Assembly (NCBI RefSeq): GCF_900107595.1
Contig: NZ_FNQF01000002.1
Coordinates: 310,001-374,000, forward strand
Direction: 5' to 3'
DNA length: 64,000 nt
Origin: Psychroflexus halocasei
Lineage (GTDB): Bacteria > Bacteroidota > Bacteroidia > Flavobacteriales > Flavobacteriaceae
Of the stretch, positions 52,995 to 62,729 are shown piece after piece (position 1 is the stretch's first letter; each line of letters starts with the position of its first letter). The notes under the pieces are model-generated. The model ran no database searches. It saw only the letters and a list, made by a program, of their open reading frames with translations, and was not told where the DNA came from. Position numbers and translations under genes: made by a program.

Positions 52995-55982
52995 TTAGTT
53001 GTGTTTATGATTGATGTGATCTAAACTATCACAGTGTAAAAACTCTTTTTCTTCCTTTTTAATAGGTTGTGTTTCCATGCCTTTGTTTTTGGCAGCCATC
53101 ATTTGATTAATTAAAACTTGACGCTCTTTTTTAATCTCTTGGCGCATTTTTTTATCTTTTTCAAGATCAAAATAAACAACGCCTTCAATCAATGTTTGAA
53201 TTGGTTTTGCATAAACACTTAACGGATGTGCATTCCACAATACAACATCAGCATCTTTACCTTCTTCAACAGTTCCGACACGATCTTCTAAGTGTAAAAG
53301 TTTGGCTGGGTTTGCTGTGACAAACTTCCAAGCATCTTCTTCAGAAACGCCACCGTACTTCATTGTTTTAGCGGCTTCTTGGTTTAATCGTCGAATCATT
53401 TCGCCATCATCACTATTAATAGCAACTGTTACACCTTGGTTATGCATAATTGCTGCATTATGAGGAATGGCATCATTTACCTCATATTTATAAGCCCACC
53501 AGTCAGCAAATGTTGATCCGCCAGCGCCGTGTTCTTGCATTTTGTCTGCAACTTTGTAACCTTCAAGAATATGTGTAAAAGTATTGACATTAAAATCAAA
53601 ATCTTCTGCTACTTTCATCAACATATTAATTTCACTTTGCACATAAGAATGGCAAGAAATAAAACGTTCTTGATTAAGAATTTCTAATAAAGTTTCCATT
53701 TCTTCATCCTTTCTATAAGGTTTTCCAGAGGCTTTACGTTCACCGTAAGCTTGAGCTCTTGTAAAATAATCTCTAAAAACTTGCTCGACTCCCATTCTTG
53801 ATTGTGGAAAACGTGAACGTCCGCCCCAATTAGATTGTTTAACATTTTCACCTAAAGCAAATTTGATAAATTTTGGCGAGTTATCATAAATTAACTCGTC
53901 TGCGCTTTCTCCCCACTTCAGTTTGATAATTGCAGAGCGACCACCAATTGGGTTTGCCGATCCGTGCAATAATTGCGCAGATGTGACACCTCCAGCTAAA
54001 GATCTGTAAATACTAATATCATCAGGATTGACAACATCTTCCATTTTCACTTCAGCAGAAGAATTGTGCCCGCCTTCGTTCACTGAAGATAATGCAATAT
54101 GTGAATGCTCATCAATGATTCCTGCCGTTAAAAATTTTCCTGTTGCATCAATGACTTTTGCATTCCCTGATCTAAGATTTTGACCAATTTTTGAAATTTT
54201 TCCGTTCTTAATTAAAACATCAGTTTGTTCTAGAGTTCCCTTTTCAGCTCCTGTAATAACAGTAGCGTTTTTAAAAAGAATTTTCTTAGCTTCTTGTTTT
54301 GGTTCTTTAAAACCATAAGCTGTATTTGGGTAACTAACACTTAATAAATCTTCAAACTTCAACTGCTCTTTTTCTTTTTTATCCTTCTTATCAGATTTTT
54401 CTTCCTGAACATTTTGTAAACGTTGCGCTGTAAAAGTAGTTGTATTACCATTTTCCAAAGTGACCTTACCTTTAATCAGGCTAGGAACTTCATCAATTTT
54501 AGCACTTAAAACTTTGTAGTTTTTATCTTCTTTTGAAGACAAAATCAATCTTAACCATTGGTTTTCAAAAGATAATTTTGCAGCATATTTAAAATCTTTC
54601 TGCTTAACTTCAGCAGAATATTTTCCTGACTTTTCTTTTATTTTTAAATCAAAAGCTTCATCGTTTATCGTCAATTTATACTGACCTGCAATATCAATTT
54701 TATGAATGTCCTTATAACGATGACGCTCACCTTGAACCCAGTTTTCTGCAATTTCAAAATTATCTGTAAACAATTCATTTTCAGAAATAATGAAGTTTGC
54801 TAATTTTCCTTTTTCAAGAGTTCCTACATGCTGATCAGCATTGATTAATTTTGCGGGAACTGAAGTTAAAGCAGCTAGAGCAACTGATTTATCTAAACCT
54901 AAATCGACTGATTTTTGAAGATTTTTCAACAACATATCTGGCGATTTTAAATCACGCGTTGTAAAAGCTATATCAACACCTTTCTCTGAAAGCATTTGAG
55001 CATTTGCAGGTGCCAATTGCCAATCTTTCATATCGCTTAATGAAAGATAGTCTCTTAAATATGGATCTTCAACATCATAAGCTTTTGGATAATTAACTGG
55101 TAAAATAAAAGCAGCTTGTGTTGCTGCGATTTCATCAATTCTTTTATACTCATCACCGCCACCAATAATTGCATATTGAACACCAAATTGATCACCAATT
55201 TTGTCAGCTCGTAATGCATTTAAATAATTTTCAACAGAAAAAACTTGAGGTAAATTTTCTTGAGAAACAAAAGCCTCAATAGCCAAATCTTTATCTTCAA
55301 TTAAGCCGTTTTTATAAGCATCTGTGTCATGATAAAACTGTCTTAACAAGGCTGTAAAACCCATTGTTGAACTTGGATAAGCTTGCTGGGTTTGTTGACT
55401 TCTATCAAAAGCAAAATATTGTGCTGATTTTTCGTTGAGCAAACGCGAATGAGATGTTTCGTCATTTAAGGCAACCAAAGCACTTGTTCCGCGTACAAAG
55501 CCATCAGCAATATGTGTGTTCACAACACCAAAACCAGCTTTTCTTAACTTATCAGCTTTTTTCTGATCGTATTCAAAATGAGATTTTGCTTCTTGATCTG
55601 GTCTCACGTGATCATTCCAATAATAACCACTTCTGTTAGCGTCATATTGAGGTTGTGATTTTCTTTTTACTGATTGTATTTTTTTGATTCCAAAATCAGA
55701 ATAAGTTTCTATAAAAGATGGATAAATATGTTTGCCTGGCGCATCTACAACAATTGTATTTTCAGGAAGTTTAACTGAACGTCCAACTTCTACTATTTTG
55801 CCGTCTTTAATTAGAAGTGTTGCATTTTTTAGTGTTTTTTGAGCATTGACATGAATCACAGCCGAAGTGATTGCAACATAGTTTGATGTTTCTGACTTTA
55901 CGGCTTTTGAATCAGGGAAATAGTCCTGAGCAAAACTCGTTATGCCAAATAAAACACAAAACATAAAAATGTACTGTTTCAT
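52995..55982 (-). CDS. Two-domain exported amidohydrolase
   Basis: A 995-residue protein with a signal peptide (IFMFCVLFGITSFAQD). The first half (about 20-430) has an amidohydrolase-like frame but no HxH (KHIYPSFIETYSDFGIKK), and ends LINADQHVGTLEKGKLANFI. After a beta-rich linker (about 430-560), the second half (about 570-960) is a full domain with GIIDEHSHIALSSVNEGGHN (HxH), FISCHSYVQSEINML, NTFTHILEGYKVADKM and the aspartate of VAINSDDGEMIRRL. Substrate is unknown; family enzymes cleave cyclic amides, peptides or related bonds. A histidine-rich tail ends the protein (HCDSLDHINHKHN). Confidence 0.88.
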   Translation of the reverse strand: MKQYIFMFCVLFGITSFAQDYFPDSKAVKSETSNYVAITSAVIHVNAQKTLKNATLLIKDGKIVEVGRSVKLPENTIVVDAPGKHIYPSFIETYSDFGIKKIQSVKRKSQPQYDANRSGYYWNDHVRPDQEAKSHFEYDQKKADKLRKAGFGVVNTHIADGFVRGTSALVALNDETSHSRLLNEKSAQYFAFDRSQQTQQAYPSSTMGFTALLRQFYHDTDAYKNGLIEDKDLAIEAFVSQENLPQVFSVENYLNALRADKIGDQFGVQYAIIGGGDEYKRIDEIAATQAAFILPVNYPKAYDVEDPYLRDYLSLSDMKDWQLAPANAQMLSEKGVDIAFTTRDLKSPDMLLKNLQKSVDLGLDKSVALAALTSVPAKLINADQHVGTLEKGKLANFIISENELFTDNFEIAENWVQGERHRYKDIHKIDIAGQYKLTINDEAFDLKIKEKSGKYSAEVKQKDFKYAAKLSFENQWLRLILSSKEDKNYKVLSAKIDEVPSLIKGKVTLENGNTTTFTAQRLQNVQEEKSDKKDKKEKEQLKFEDLLSVSYPNTAYGFKEPKQEAKKILFKNATVITGAEKGTLEQTDVLIKNGKISKIGQNLRSGNAKVIDATGKFLTAGIIDEHSHIALSSVNEGGHNSSAEVKMEDVVNPDDISIYRSLAGGVTSAQLLHGSANPIGGRSAIIKLKWGESADELIYDNSPKFIKFALGENVKQSNWGGRSRFPQSRMGVEQVFRDYFTRAQAYGERKASGKPYRKDEEMETLLEILNQERFISCHSYVQSEINMLMKVAEDFDFNVNTFTHILEGYKVADKMQEHGAGGSTFADWWAYKYEVNDAIPHNAAIMHNQGVTVAINSDDGEMIRRLNQEAAKTMKYGGVSEEDAWKFVTANPAKLLHLEDRVGTVEEGKDADVVLWNAHPLSVYAKPIQTLIEGVVYFDLEKDKKMRQEIKKERQVLINQMMAAKNKGMETQPIKKEEKEFLHCDSLDHINHKHN

Positions 55983-55997
55983 AAGATAGAATTTAGA

Positions 55998-57116
55998 TTA
56001 TTGATTTATTGTTTGAGTTGATTGATATAAATTATATTTCTTATTGTAATTCACAAGTAAGGCAACAACATAACTGTAACTTTTCAATCCGTCAGGTTGT
56101 TTATTCACTTTTAAATAATTACCATAAATGGTTTTCATAATAAATTCTGTTGGGCCACGATGTTTCTCCCAAAATAACTGAACTTCCATATAATTTTTGA
56201 GAATTCCAGGATTCACATCATCCTTCATTATCGAAAATAATTCAGGATCTCTTAAATAGATGTCATTAAGACTATACTTTAAGGCAAAAGTTAAACCTGA
56301 ATATCTGATAAATTCATTTTTTGAATTCATCGTCACAATTGCACCTATAAAATTGGCTTCATTCTCCTTGGCATATCCCATTTGGTGACCAATTTCATGC
56401 GCCATTGTTGTGGGTTGCTTGTATTTTGGTACAAGTGTATTGTATTGTGCTTCGTTTGTAAACGGATTAACATAACCACTAAAACCTGCATAAGTTAATG
56501 GTAATGAAAGCATTGAACTTTTGAGGTTTTCATAAGGATAACGCAAGTTGAGATTTTCGTTTTGAAACTCTTGATATGTTTCAAAAACTAAATTTTGCAA
56601 TTCATTTTTTCTGAAATCATAATCGACAGCTAGCGTATCATGAGCAGTTAATTGACTGTGTAAAAGATTTGATTTTTGAATTAAATCACAAGTAAATTCA
56701 GTCAACTCTTCAGTTGTATAATCTGGATCTAAATTTAAATTCACATGCAAAGGATTTCTGTAATAATTGAAACCCCAAAAAGCATGAAATAAAAAATAAG
56801 TCACAGAAACAAAAGCTAAAGCTTGATAAATAATCAACCTAAACGGTTTAAATTTTCTTTTAAAGAGGAATATAAACCACTTTATTACCCAAAAAACAAT
56901 GACAACATAAAATAGATCTCCTACAGAAAAAGGAATCCAAAACAATTGTAAGTGCTGAAGTTTTGAAATCATCAGAAAGAAATTCTGACTGTAATAATGC
57001 TCTATAAAACCTGGAAATGATGATATGACCGAGACAATAATGATTTGTATGAATAAGAAAAAACTTAATATTTTGAGAATACGTAATTTCAAGTTGAAAG
57101 ATTTATTTAAGTCCAA
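55998..57116 (-). CDS. DUF3810 membrane protein with a zinc-peptidase motif
   Basis: A 372-residue protein with about three N-terminal membrane helices (roughly 13-32, 58-78, 92-112) and a C-terminal soluble region. The segment TTMAHEIGHQMGYAKENEANF contains an HExxH motif and a glutamate 15-20 residues later in the position of a gluzincin third ligand, so zinc peptidase activity is plausible. I recognise the family as DUF3810, known from Bacteroidota, function undefined. The start is TTG at 57116: the frame has a stop 2 codons upstream and no ATG until about residue 49. It is divergent from purL. Confidence 0.82.
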   Translation of the reverse strand: MDLNKSFNLKLRILKILSFFLFIQIIIVSVISSFPGFIEHYYSQNFFLMISKLQHLQLFWIPFSVGDLFYVVIVFWVIKWFIFLFKRKFKPFRLIIYQALAFVSVTYFLFHAFWGFNYYRNPLHVNLNLDPDYTTEELTEFTCDLIQKSNLLHSQLTAHDTLAVDYDFRKNELQNLVFETYQEFQNENLNLRYPYENLKSSMLSLPLTYAGFSGYVNPFTNEAQYNTLVPKYKQPTTMAHEIGHQMGYAKENEANFIGAIVTMNSKNEFIRYSGLTFALKYSLNDIYLRDPELFSIMKDDVNPGILKNYMEVQLFWEKHRGPTEFIMKTIYGNYLKVNKQPDGLKSYSYVVALLVNYNKKYNLYQSTQTINQ

Positions 57117-57153
57117 ACTTAATCAAATTCATACATTACTCATATTTTTATTG

Positions 57154-57161
57154 TAATTTTG
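57154..57161 (+). promoter_or_regulatory. Putative -7 element of purL
   Basis: TAATTTTG, exact TAnnTTTG match, 33 bases before the preferred purL ATG at 57195. No TTG lies at the standard distance. The element overlaps a TTG codon at 57159 that would otherwise give a longer reading frame. Confidence 0.5.
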
Positions 57162-57194
57162 AGGGCGTCTAAACACAACTTTAAAACACAACTA

Positions 57195-60100
57195 ATGATT
57201 GTTTTCTTCAAGACCACCCCGACGCACTTTTTTGCAGTTTCCACATCCAAAAGACCTGATTTCGAAAGTATAAAAAAGCTAAAATGGCTTTTTGGCGATG
57301 CTACTTTTGTTGATCAAAAAGAAATTACTGGCAGCTTTATAGGTCCAAGACAAGTGATGATCACACCATGGAGCACGAATGCTGTTGAAATTACTCAGAA
57401 TATGGGCATTAATGACATTGTAAGAATTGAAGAATTCCAGAGTGTCGAAAATGGTTTTGAAGCTTATGACCACATGATTTACCAAAAATATGAAGAACTC
57501 GATCAACATATTTTTGACATTAATATTGATCCTGAGGAAATTCAGAATATTGATGATATTTCAGATTACAATCTCAAACAAGGCTTAGCGCTAAATGAAG
57601 AAGAAATTCAATATCTAAAAGAACTTTCTAAACGTTTAAAAAGACCTCTCACCGATGCCGAAGTTTTTGGTTTCTCACAAGTCAATTCAGAGCATTGTCG
57701 TCACAAAATTTTTAACGGACAATTTATTATTGACGGTGAAGAGAAAGAAGAGTCATTATTTAAAATGATTAGAAAAACTTCATCTGAAAACCCTAATTCA
57801 ATTATATCAGCATATAAAGACAATGTCGCTTTCATCGATGGCCCGAAATTGCAGCAATTTGCACCTCAGCGTCCAGACGAAGCTTCTTTTTATGAAAATA
57901 AAAATTTCGATTCTGTTATTTCTCTTAAAGCCGAAACACATAACTTTCCAACAACCGTTGAACCTTTTAACGGAGCTGCAACAGGAAGTGGTGGTGAAAT
58001 TAGAGATCGATTAGCAGGCGGAAAAGGTTCTTTGCCTTTAGCAGGAACTGCTGTTTACATGACATCTTACTCTCGCACAAATTCTCCACGTTCATGGGAG
58101 AAAAACATAAAAGAAAGAGATTGGCTTTACCAAACGCCACTTGATATTTTGATCAAAGCTTCTAATGGTGCTTCAGATTTTGGAAACAAATTTGGTCAAC
58201 CACTTATCGCTGGTTCTGTTTTTACATTCGAGCATGAGGAACATGAATGTTTTTTGGCTTTTGATAAAGTTATCATGATGGCTGGCGGAATTGGTTATGG
58301 TAAGAAAGAGCAAGCTTTAAAAGAAACACCAGCTTTAGATGACGACATCATCATTTTAGGTGGTGAAAATTACCGTATTGGTATGGGCGGTGCAGCTGTT
58401 TCTTCAGCTGACACTGGCGAATTTGAAAGTGGCATTGAACTGAATGCCGTACAACGATCAAACCCAGAAATGCAAAAAAGAGTTGCCAACACAATTCGTG
58501 GCATGGTTGAGAACGACCATAACCCGATTAAATCAATTCATGACCATGGCGCTGGCGGACATCTTAACTGTTTGAGTGAGCTTGTAGAAGACACAGGCGG
58601 ATTTATCAATTTAGAAGAATTGCCTATTGGTGATCAAACGCTTTCTGATAAAGAAATTATCGGCAACGAATCACAGGAAAGAATGGGACTTGTGATTGAT
58701 GAAAAAAATGCGAAGTTTTTAAAGAAAATTGCAGATCGTGAACGCTCACCAATGTATTTTGTTGGGAAAGTGACTGACGATCATCGTTTTACTTTTAAAA
58801 ATAACAAAACAGATAAAACCTCAATGGATTTAATGCTTGAGGATATGTTTGGAAGTTCTCCTAAAACAATCATGCAAGATAAAAGTGTCAATAGAACTTA
58901 TGCTGCAATTAAAGAAAGCGAAGATGACATTTATAAGCATGTAAAAAATGTACTGCAACTAGAAAGTGTTGCTTCAAAAGATTGGTTAACCAACAAAGTT
59001 GATCGCTGCGTGACTGGCCGTGTTGCAAAACAACAAACATTAGGTCAATTACAAATACCTCTGAACAATGTCGGTGTGATGGCACTTGATTATTTAGGTC
59101 AGAAAGGTGTTGCAACATCCATTGGACACTCACCAATTTCAGGATTGATCAATCCTATTGCTGGCTCAAAAAATTCAATTGCAGAAGCACTTACAAATAT
59201 TATTTGGGCACCTTTGGAAGAAAATCTTAAATCGGTTTCTCTATCTGCCAATTGGATGTGGCCTTGCAGGAATGAAGGTGAAGATGCTAGACTTTATGAA
59301 GCTGTAAAAGCGGTTTCTGATTTTGCCATCAACCTTGGTATTAATGTGCCAACAGGAAAAGACTCTTTATCAATGACGCAAAAGTATAAAGATAAAGAAG
59401 TTATTTCTCCTGGAACTGTTATCATTTCTGCTGCTGGCCAATGTTCAGAAATCACTAAAGTTGTCGAGCCACTTCTTCAAGCTGAAGCTGGAAAAATTTA
59501 TTACCTTAATTTGTCAAAAGATCAACATAAGCTTGGCGGCTCAGCCTTAGGTCAAACTTTAAACAAAGTTGGTACTGAAGCACCTTCAATTAAAGATGAT
59601 AATTTCTTTAAAGAACAATTTAATGGCATCCAAAAGTTGATTAAAGCTTACAAAATCGCAGCTGGTCATGATGTTTCTTCAGGCGGTTTAATTACTTCTT
59701 TGTTAGAAATTTGTTTCGCAAATAAAGATTTAGGTGCTGACATTAATTTAGATAATTTAAAAGAAGAAAATACACTCAACTTACTTTTCTCAGAAAACAG
59801 TAGTTTGATTTTTCAGGCAAAAGATGATATTGAAAAAGAGTTGAAAGAATTTGGCATAGAAGCCATAGAAATTGGTCGAGCAACAAACAAATCTGAATTA
59901 AATATCACACATCAAAATCAAGAGTTAAATTTTGACATTGATGAATATCGAAAAATCTGGGCTAAAAAATCTTATGAATTTGATTGTGAACAAAGCGGAA
60001 AAGAAAAAGCTTTAGAAAGATATGAAAACCTTGATAAAGGTGGTTTAAATTATAAATTTCCAAAACAATTTACAGGTAAAAAACCTGAAATTCCAACTCA

Positions 60101-60851
60101 AAAAATTAAAGCTGCTATCATTCGTGAAAAAGGTTCGAATTCTGAACGTGAAATGGCTAGAGCTTTACATATTGCAGGTTTTGACGTGAAGGATATCCAC
60201 ATGACAGATTTGGTTTCTGGCAAAGAAAATCTTAAAGATGTGCAAATGATTGCTGCTGTTGGTGGTTTTTCTAATTCCGACGTTTTAGGCAGTGCAAAAG
60301 GTTGGGCAGGTGCATTTAAGTACAACAAAAACGCGCATCATGCGCTTCTCAATTTCTTCAACAGAGAAGACACATTATCTTTAGGTGTTTGTAATGGTTG
60401 CCAGTTATTTGTAGAGTTAGGTCTCATCAACCCGAAACATGATGAAAAACCTCGAATGCTTCATAACGATTCAAATAAATTTGAATGTCAATTTACAGCA
60501 GTTGATATTTTAGAAAACAATTCAGTGATGTTAAAATCATTAGCTGGTTCTCGATTAGGAATTTGGGCCGCTCATGGCGAAGGAAAATTTCAATTACCTA
60601 AAGCTGAAAATGAATATCAGATTCCTGCAAAATATTATGCTGACTCATACCCTTCAAATCCAAATGGATCTGATTACAACGCAGCGATGCTTTGTGATGA
60701 AACTGGTAGACATTTAGTGATGATGCCACACTTGGAAAGATCAACTTTTAGCTGGAATTGGGCTTACTATCCTAAAGACAGAAATGATGAAGTGACACCA
60801 TGGATAGAAGCATTTGTGAACGCCAGAAACTGGCTTGTCTCAAAAAAATGA
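57195..60851 (+). CDS. purL: Phosphoribosylformylglycinamidine synthase, single-chain
   Basis: Glutamine-dependent FGAM synthase of purine synthesis, the large form that carries synthetase and glutaminase in one chain (1218 residues from the ATG at 57195). A longer start at TTG 57159 would cross the promoter box and adds a non-conserved N-terminus. Landmarks are EVFGFSQVNSEHCRHKIFNG, ETHNFPTTVEPFNGAATGSG, HDHGAGGHLNCLSELVEDTG, AGHDVSSGGLITSLLEICFA and a glutaminase domain with GVCNGCQLFVELG (nucleophile Cys) and the His-Glu pair of MMPHLERSTFSW. Purine-repressor control is not visible. Confidence 0.96.
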   Translation: MIVFFKTTPTHFFAVSTSKRPDFESIKKLKWLFGDATFVDQKEITGSFIGPRQVMITPWSTNAVEITQNMGINDIVRIEEFQSVENGFEAYDHMIYQKYEELDQHIFDINIDPEEIQNIDDISDYNLKQGLALNEEEIQYLKELSKRLKRPLTDAEVFGFSQVNSEHCRHKIFNGQFIIDGEEKEESLFKMIRKTSSENPNSIISAYKDNVAFIDGPKLQQFAPQRPDEASFYENKNFDSVISLKAETHNFPTTVEPFNGAATGSGGEIRDRLAGGKGSLPLAGTAVYMTSYSRTNSPRSWEKNIKERDWLYQTPLDILIKASNGASDFGNKFGQPLIAGSVFTFEHEEHECFLAFDKVIMMAGGIGYGKKEQALKETPALDDDIIILGGENYRIGMGGAAVSSADTGEFESGIELNAVQRSNPEMQKRVANTIRGMVENDHNPIKSIHDHGAGGHLNCLSELVEDTGGFINLEELPIGDQTLSDKEIIGNESQERMGLVIDEKNAKFLKKIADRERSPMYFVGKVTDDHRFTFKNNKTDKTSMDLMLEDMFGSSPKTIMQDKSVNRTYAAIKESEDDIYKHVKNVLQLESVASKDWLTNKVDRCVTGRVAKQQTLGQLQIPLNNVGVMALDYLGQKGVATSIGHSPISGLINPIAGSKNSIAEALTNIIWAPLEENLKSVSLSANWMWPCRNEGEDARLYEAVKAVSDFAINLGINVPTGKDSLSMTQKYKDKEVISPGTVIISAAGQCSEITKVVEPLLQAEAGKIYYLNLSKDQHKLGGSALGQTLNKVGTEAPSIKDDNFFKEQFNGIQKLIKAYKIAAGHDVSSGGLITSLLEICFANKDLGADINLDNLKEENTLNLLFSENSSLIFQAKDDIEKELKEFGIEAIEIGRATNKSELNITHQNQELNFDIDEYRKIWAKKSYEFDCEQSGKEKALERYENLDKGGLNYKFPKQFTGKKPEIPTQKIKAAIIREKGSNSEREMARALHIAGFDVKDIHMTDLVSGKENLKDVQMIAAVGGFSNSDVLGSAKGWAGAFKYNKNAHHALLNFFNREDTLSLGVCNGCQLFVELGLINPKHDEKPRMLHNDSNKFECQFTAVDILENNSVMLKSLAGSRLGIWAAHGEGKFQLPKAENEYQIPAKYYADSYPSNPNGSDYNAAMLCDETGRHLVMMPHLERSTFSWNWAYYPKDRNDEVTPWIEAFVNARNWLVSKK

Positions 60852-60938
60852 TAAATACCATACAATAATGTTATAAAATGTAGAATAAAAGAATTCAATA
60901 ATTTTTTCTTATTTTGCAGGGTACAAAACTTAAGATTA

Positions 60939-62714
60939 ATGAAAAACATTAAACGTCTTTTTGACTTTCCATATTATCAGTTAGAAAACTATGAGCTTGA
61001 AGAAGCTTTAGTGACTAAATATGATGGAAAATGGATTGCAACGTCAACGCGTTCATATATAGATCAAGCGAATCAAATCAGTAGAGGTTTATTAAAAATG
61101 GGAGTTAATGCAAATGATAAAGTTGCTTTAATTTCAACAACAAACCGTACTGAATGGAACATTATGGATATAGGTATTATGCAATTAGGAGCTCAAAACG
61201 TTCCTATTTATCCTACGATTTCAGAAGAAGATTACGCCTATATTTTAAATCATAGCGAATCAAAATATTGCTTTGTTTCCGACAAAGAGGTTTATGATAA
61301 AGTAATGGCTGTCAAAGATCAGGTTCCATTATTAAAAGAAGTTTACACTTTTAATGACGTTAATAAGGCTAAAAGCTGGAGAGAGGTTCTAGAGCTAGGC
61401 AAAGATAATAGTATACAATCTGAAGTAGAAGCCTTAAAAGCGAAAGTTACTGAAGATGATGTCGCGACGATTATTTACACCTCTGGAACAACAGGCAAAC
61501 CTAAAGGCGTCCTGCTGTCTCATAAAAACATAGCAAGTAATGCAATCAATAGCTCTACTCGACTTCCAACAGAAACTGGAAAGGCTAAAGCTTTAAGTTT
61601 TTTGCCGATTTGTCACATTTATGAAAGAATGCTGCATTATATGTACCAAGCCAATGGCGTCAGTATTCACTTTGCTGAATCTATAGAAGCTATTAGTGAT
61701 AATCTTAAAGAGGTGAAGCCAGACGTGATGTCTGCTGTTCCGCGTTTATTAGAAAAAATTTACGATAAAATTATCGCCAAAGGTTCAGATTTAAGTGGTA
61801 TCAAAAAAGCCTTATTCTTCTGGGCTGTAGATTTAGGATTAAAATATAAGCCTTACGGTCAAAATGGTTGGTGGTATGAGTTTAAGCTTAACATTGCCAA
61901 TAAATTAATTTTCAGTAAATGGCAAGAAGCGCTTGGTGGAAATTTAAGAGTGATTGCTTCAGGAAGCGCTGCTTTACAACCGCGATTAGCCAGAGTTTTT
62001 AATGCTGCAAATATTCGTGTGATGGAAGGTTATGGATTAACGGAAACCTCTCCAGTTATTGCTGTTAACGACATGAGAGATCATGGTTTTAGAATTGGTA
62101 CAGTCGGCAAACCAATTCCTGAAACAATTGTAAAAATTGCTGAAGATGGTGAGATTTTAGTCAAAGGTCCACAAGTGATGAAATCTTACTACAAAGATGA
62201 AGAGAAAACTAACGAGGCTCTCGTCGATGGTTTTTTCCATACTGGTGACATAGGTGAAATTGATAGTGATGGTTTCTTAAAAATTACCGATCGTAAAAAA
62301 GAAATGTTCAAAACCTCTGGCGGAAAGTATGTAGCTCCACAAATCTTAGAAAATACAATGAAGCAATCTCGTTTTATTGAACAGATCATGGTGATTGGTG
62401 AAGGTGAAAAAATGCCAGCTGCTTTCATACAACCAAATTTTGAATTTGTTATAGAATGGGCTGATCGCAAAGAGATTAATCTAGGAAATACACCTCAAGA
62501 AATTGTTAAGAATAATGACCTTATCAGCCGAATTGAAGAAGAGGTTACTTATTACAATAAAAAATTTGGTAATTGGGAAAAAATCAAAAAATTTGAGCTT
62601 ACTGGAGAAATTTGGACAATTGAAGATGGACATTTAACACCAACATTAAAACTAAAAAGAAGAAATATTAAAGAAAGATATTTGAATCTCTACAATAAAA
62701 TTTACGGTTATTAA
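60939..62714 (+). CDS. Long-chain fatty acid-CoA ligase (AMP-forming)
   Basis: Activates fatty acids to acyl-CoA by way of an acyl-adenylate. The 591-residue protein has the AMP-binding P-loop in ATIIYTSGTTGKPKGVLLSH (about 178-197), the core motif VMEGYGLTETSPVIAV, and the hinge GFFHTGDIGEIDSDGFLKIT with DRKKEMFKTSGGKYVAP. No signal peptide or membrane helix is seen, as for FadD-type enzymes. It starts 87 bases after purL, in a gap with a TATTTTGC sequence that is one base short of the promoter consensus. It converges with the thioredoxin-like gene; 4 bases separate the stops. Confidence 0.93.
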   Translation: MKNIKRLFDFPYYQLENYELEEALVTKYDGKWIATSTRSYIDQANQISRGLLKMGVNANDKVALISTTNRTEWNIMDIGIMQLGAQNVPIYPTISEEDYAYILNHSESKYCFVSDKEVYDKVMAVKDQVPLLKEVYTFNDVNKAKSWREVLELGKDNSIQSEVEALKAKVTEDDVATIIYTSGTTGKPKGVLLSHKNIASNAINSSTRLPTETGKAKALSFLPICHIYERMLHYMYQANGVSIHFAESIEAISDNLKEVKPDVMSAVPRLLEKIYDKIIAKGSDLSGIKKALFFWAVDLGLKYKPYGQNGWWYEFKLNIANKLIFSKWQEALGGNLRVIASGSAALQPRLARVFNAANIRVMEGYGLTETSPVIAVNDMRDHGFRIGTVGKPIPETIVKIAEDGEILVKGPQVMKSYYKDEEKTNEALVDGFFHTGDIGEIDSDGFLKITDRKKEMFKTSGGKYVAPQILENTMKQSRFIEQIMVIGEGEKMPAAFIQPNFEFVIEWADRKEINLGNTPQEIVKNNDLISRIEEEVTYYNKKFGNWEKIKKFELTGEIWTIEDGHLTPTLKLKRRNIKERYLNLYNKIYGY

Positions 62715-62729
62715 TCAATTATTGATTAA
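62711..62729. repeat. Palindrome holding both stop codons of convergent genes
   Basis: TTAATCAAT (62711-62719) and ATTGATTAA (62721-62729) form perfect arms around one central T. The acyl-CoA ligase stop (62712-62714) and the complement of the facing gene's stop (62719-62721) both lie inside. There is no T tract, so it is not a standard terminator. Confidence 0.6.
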
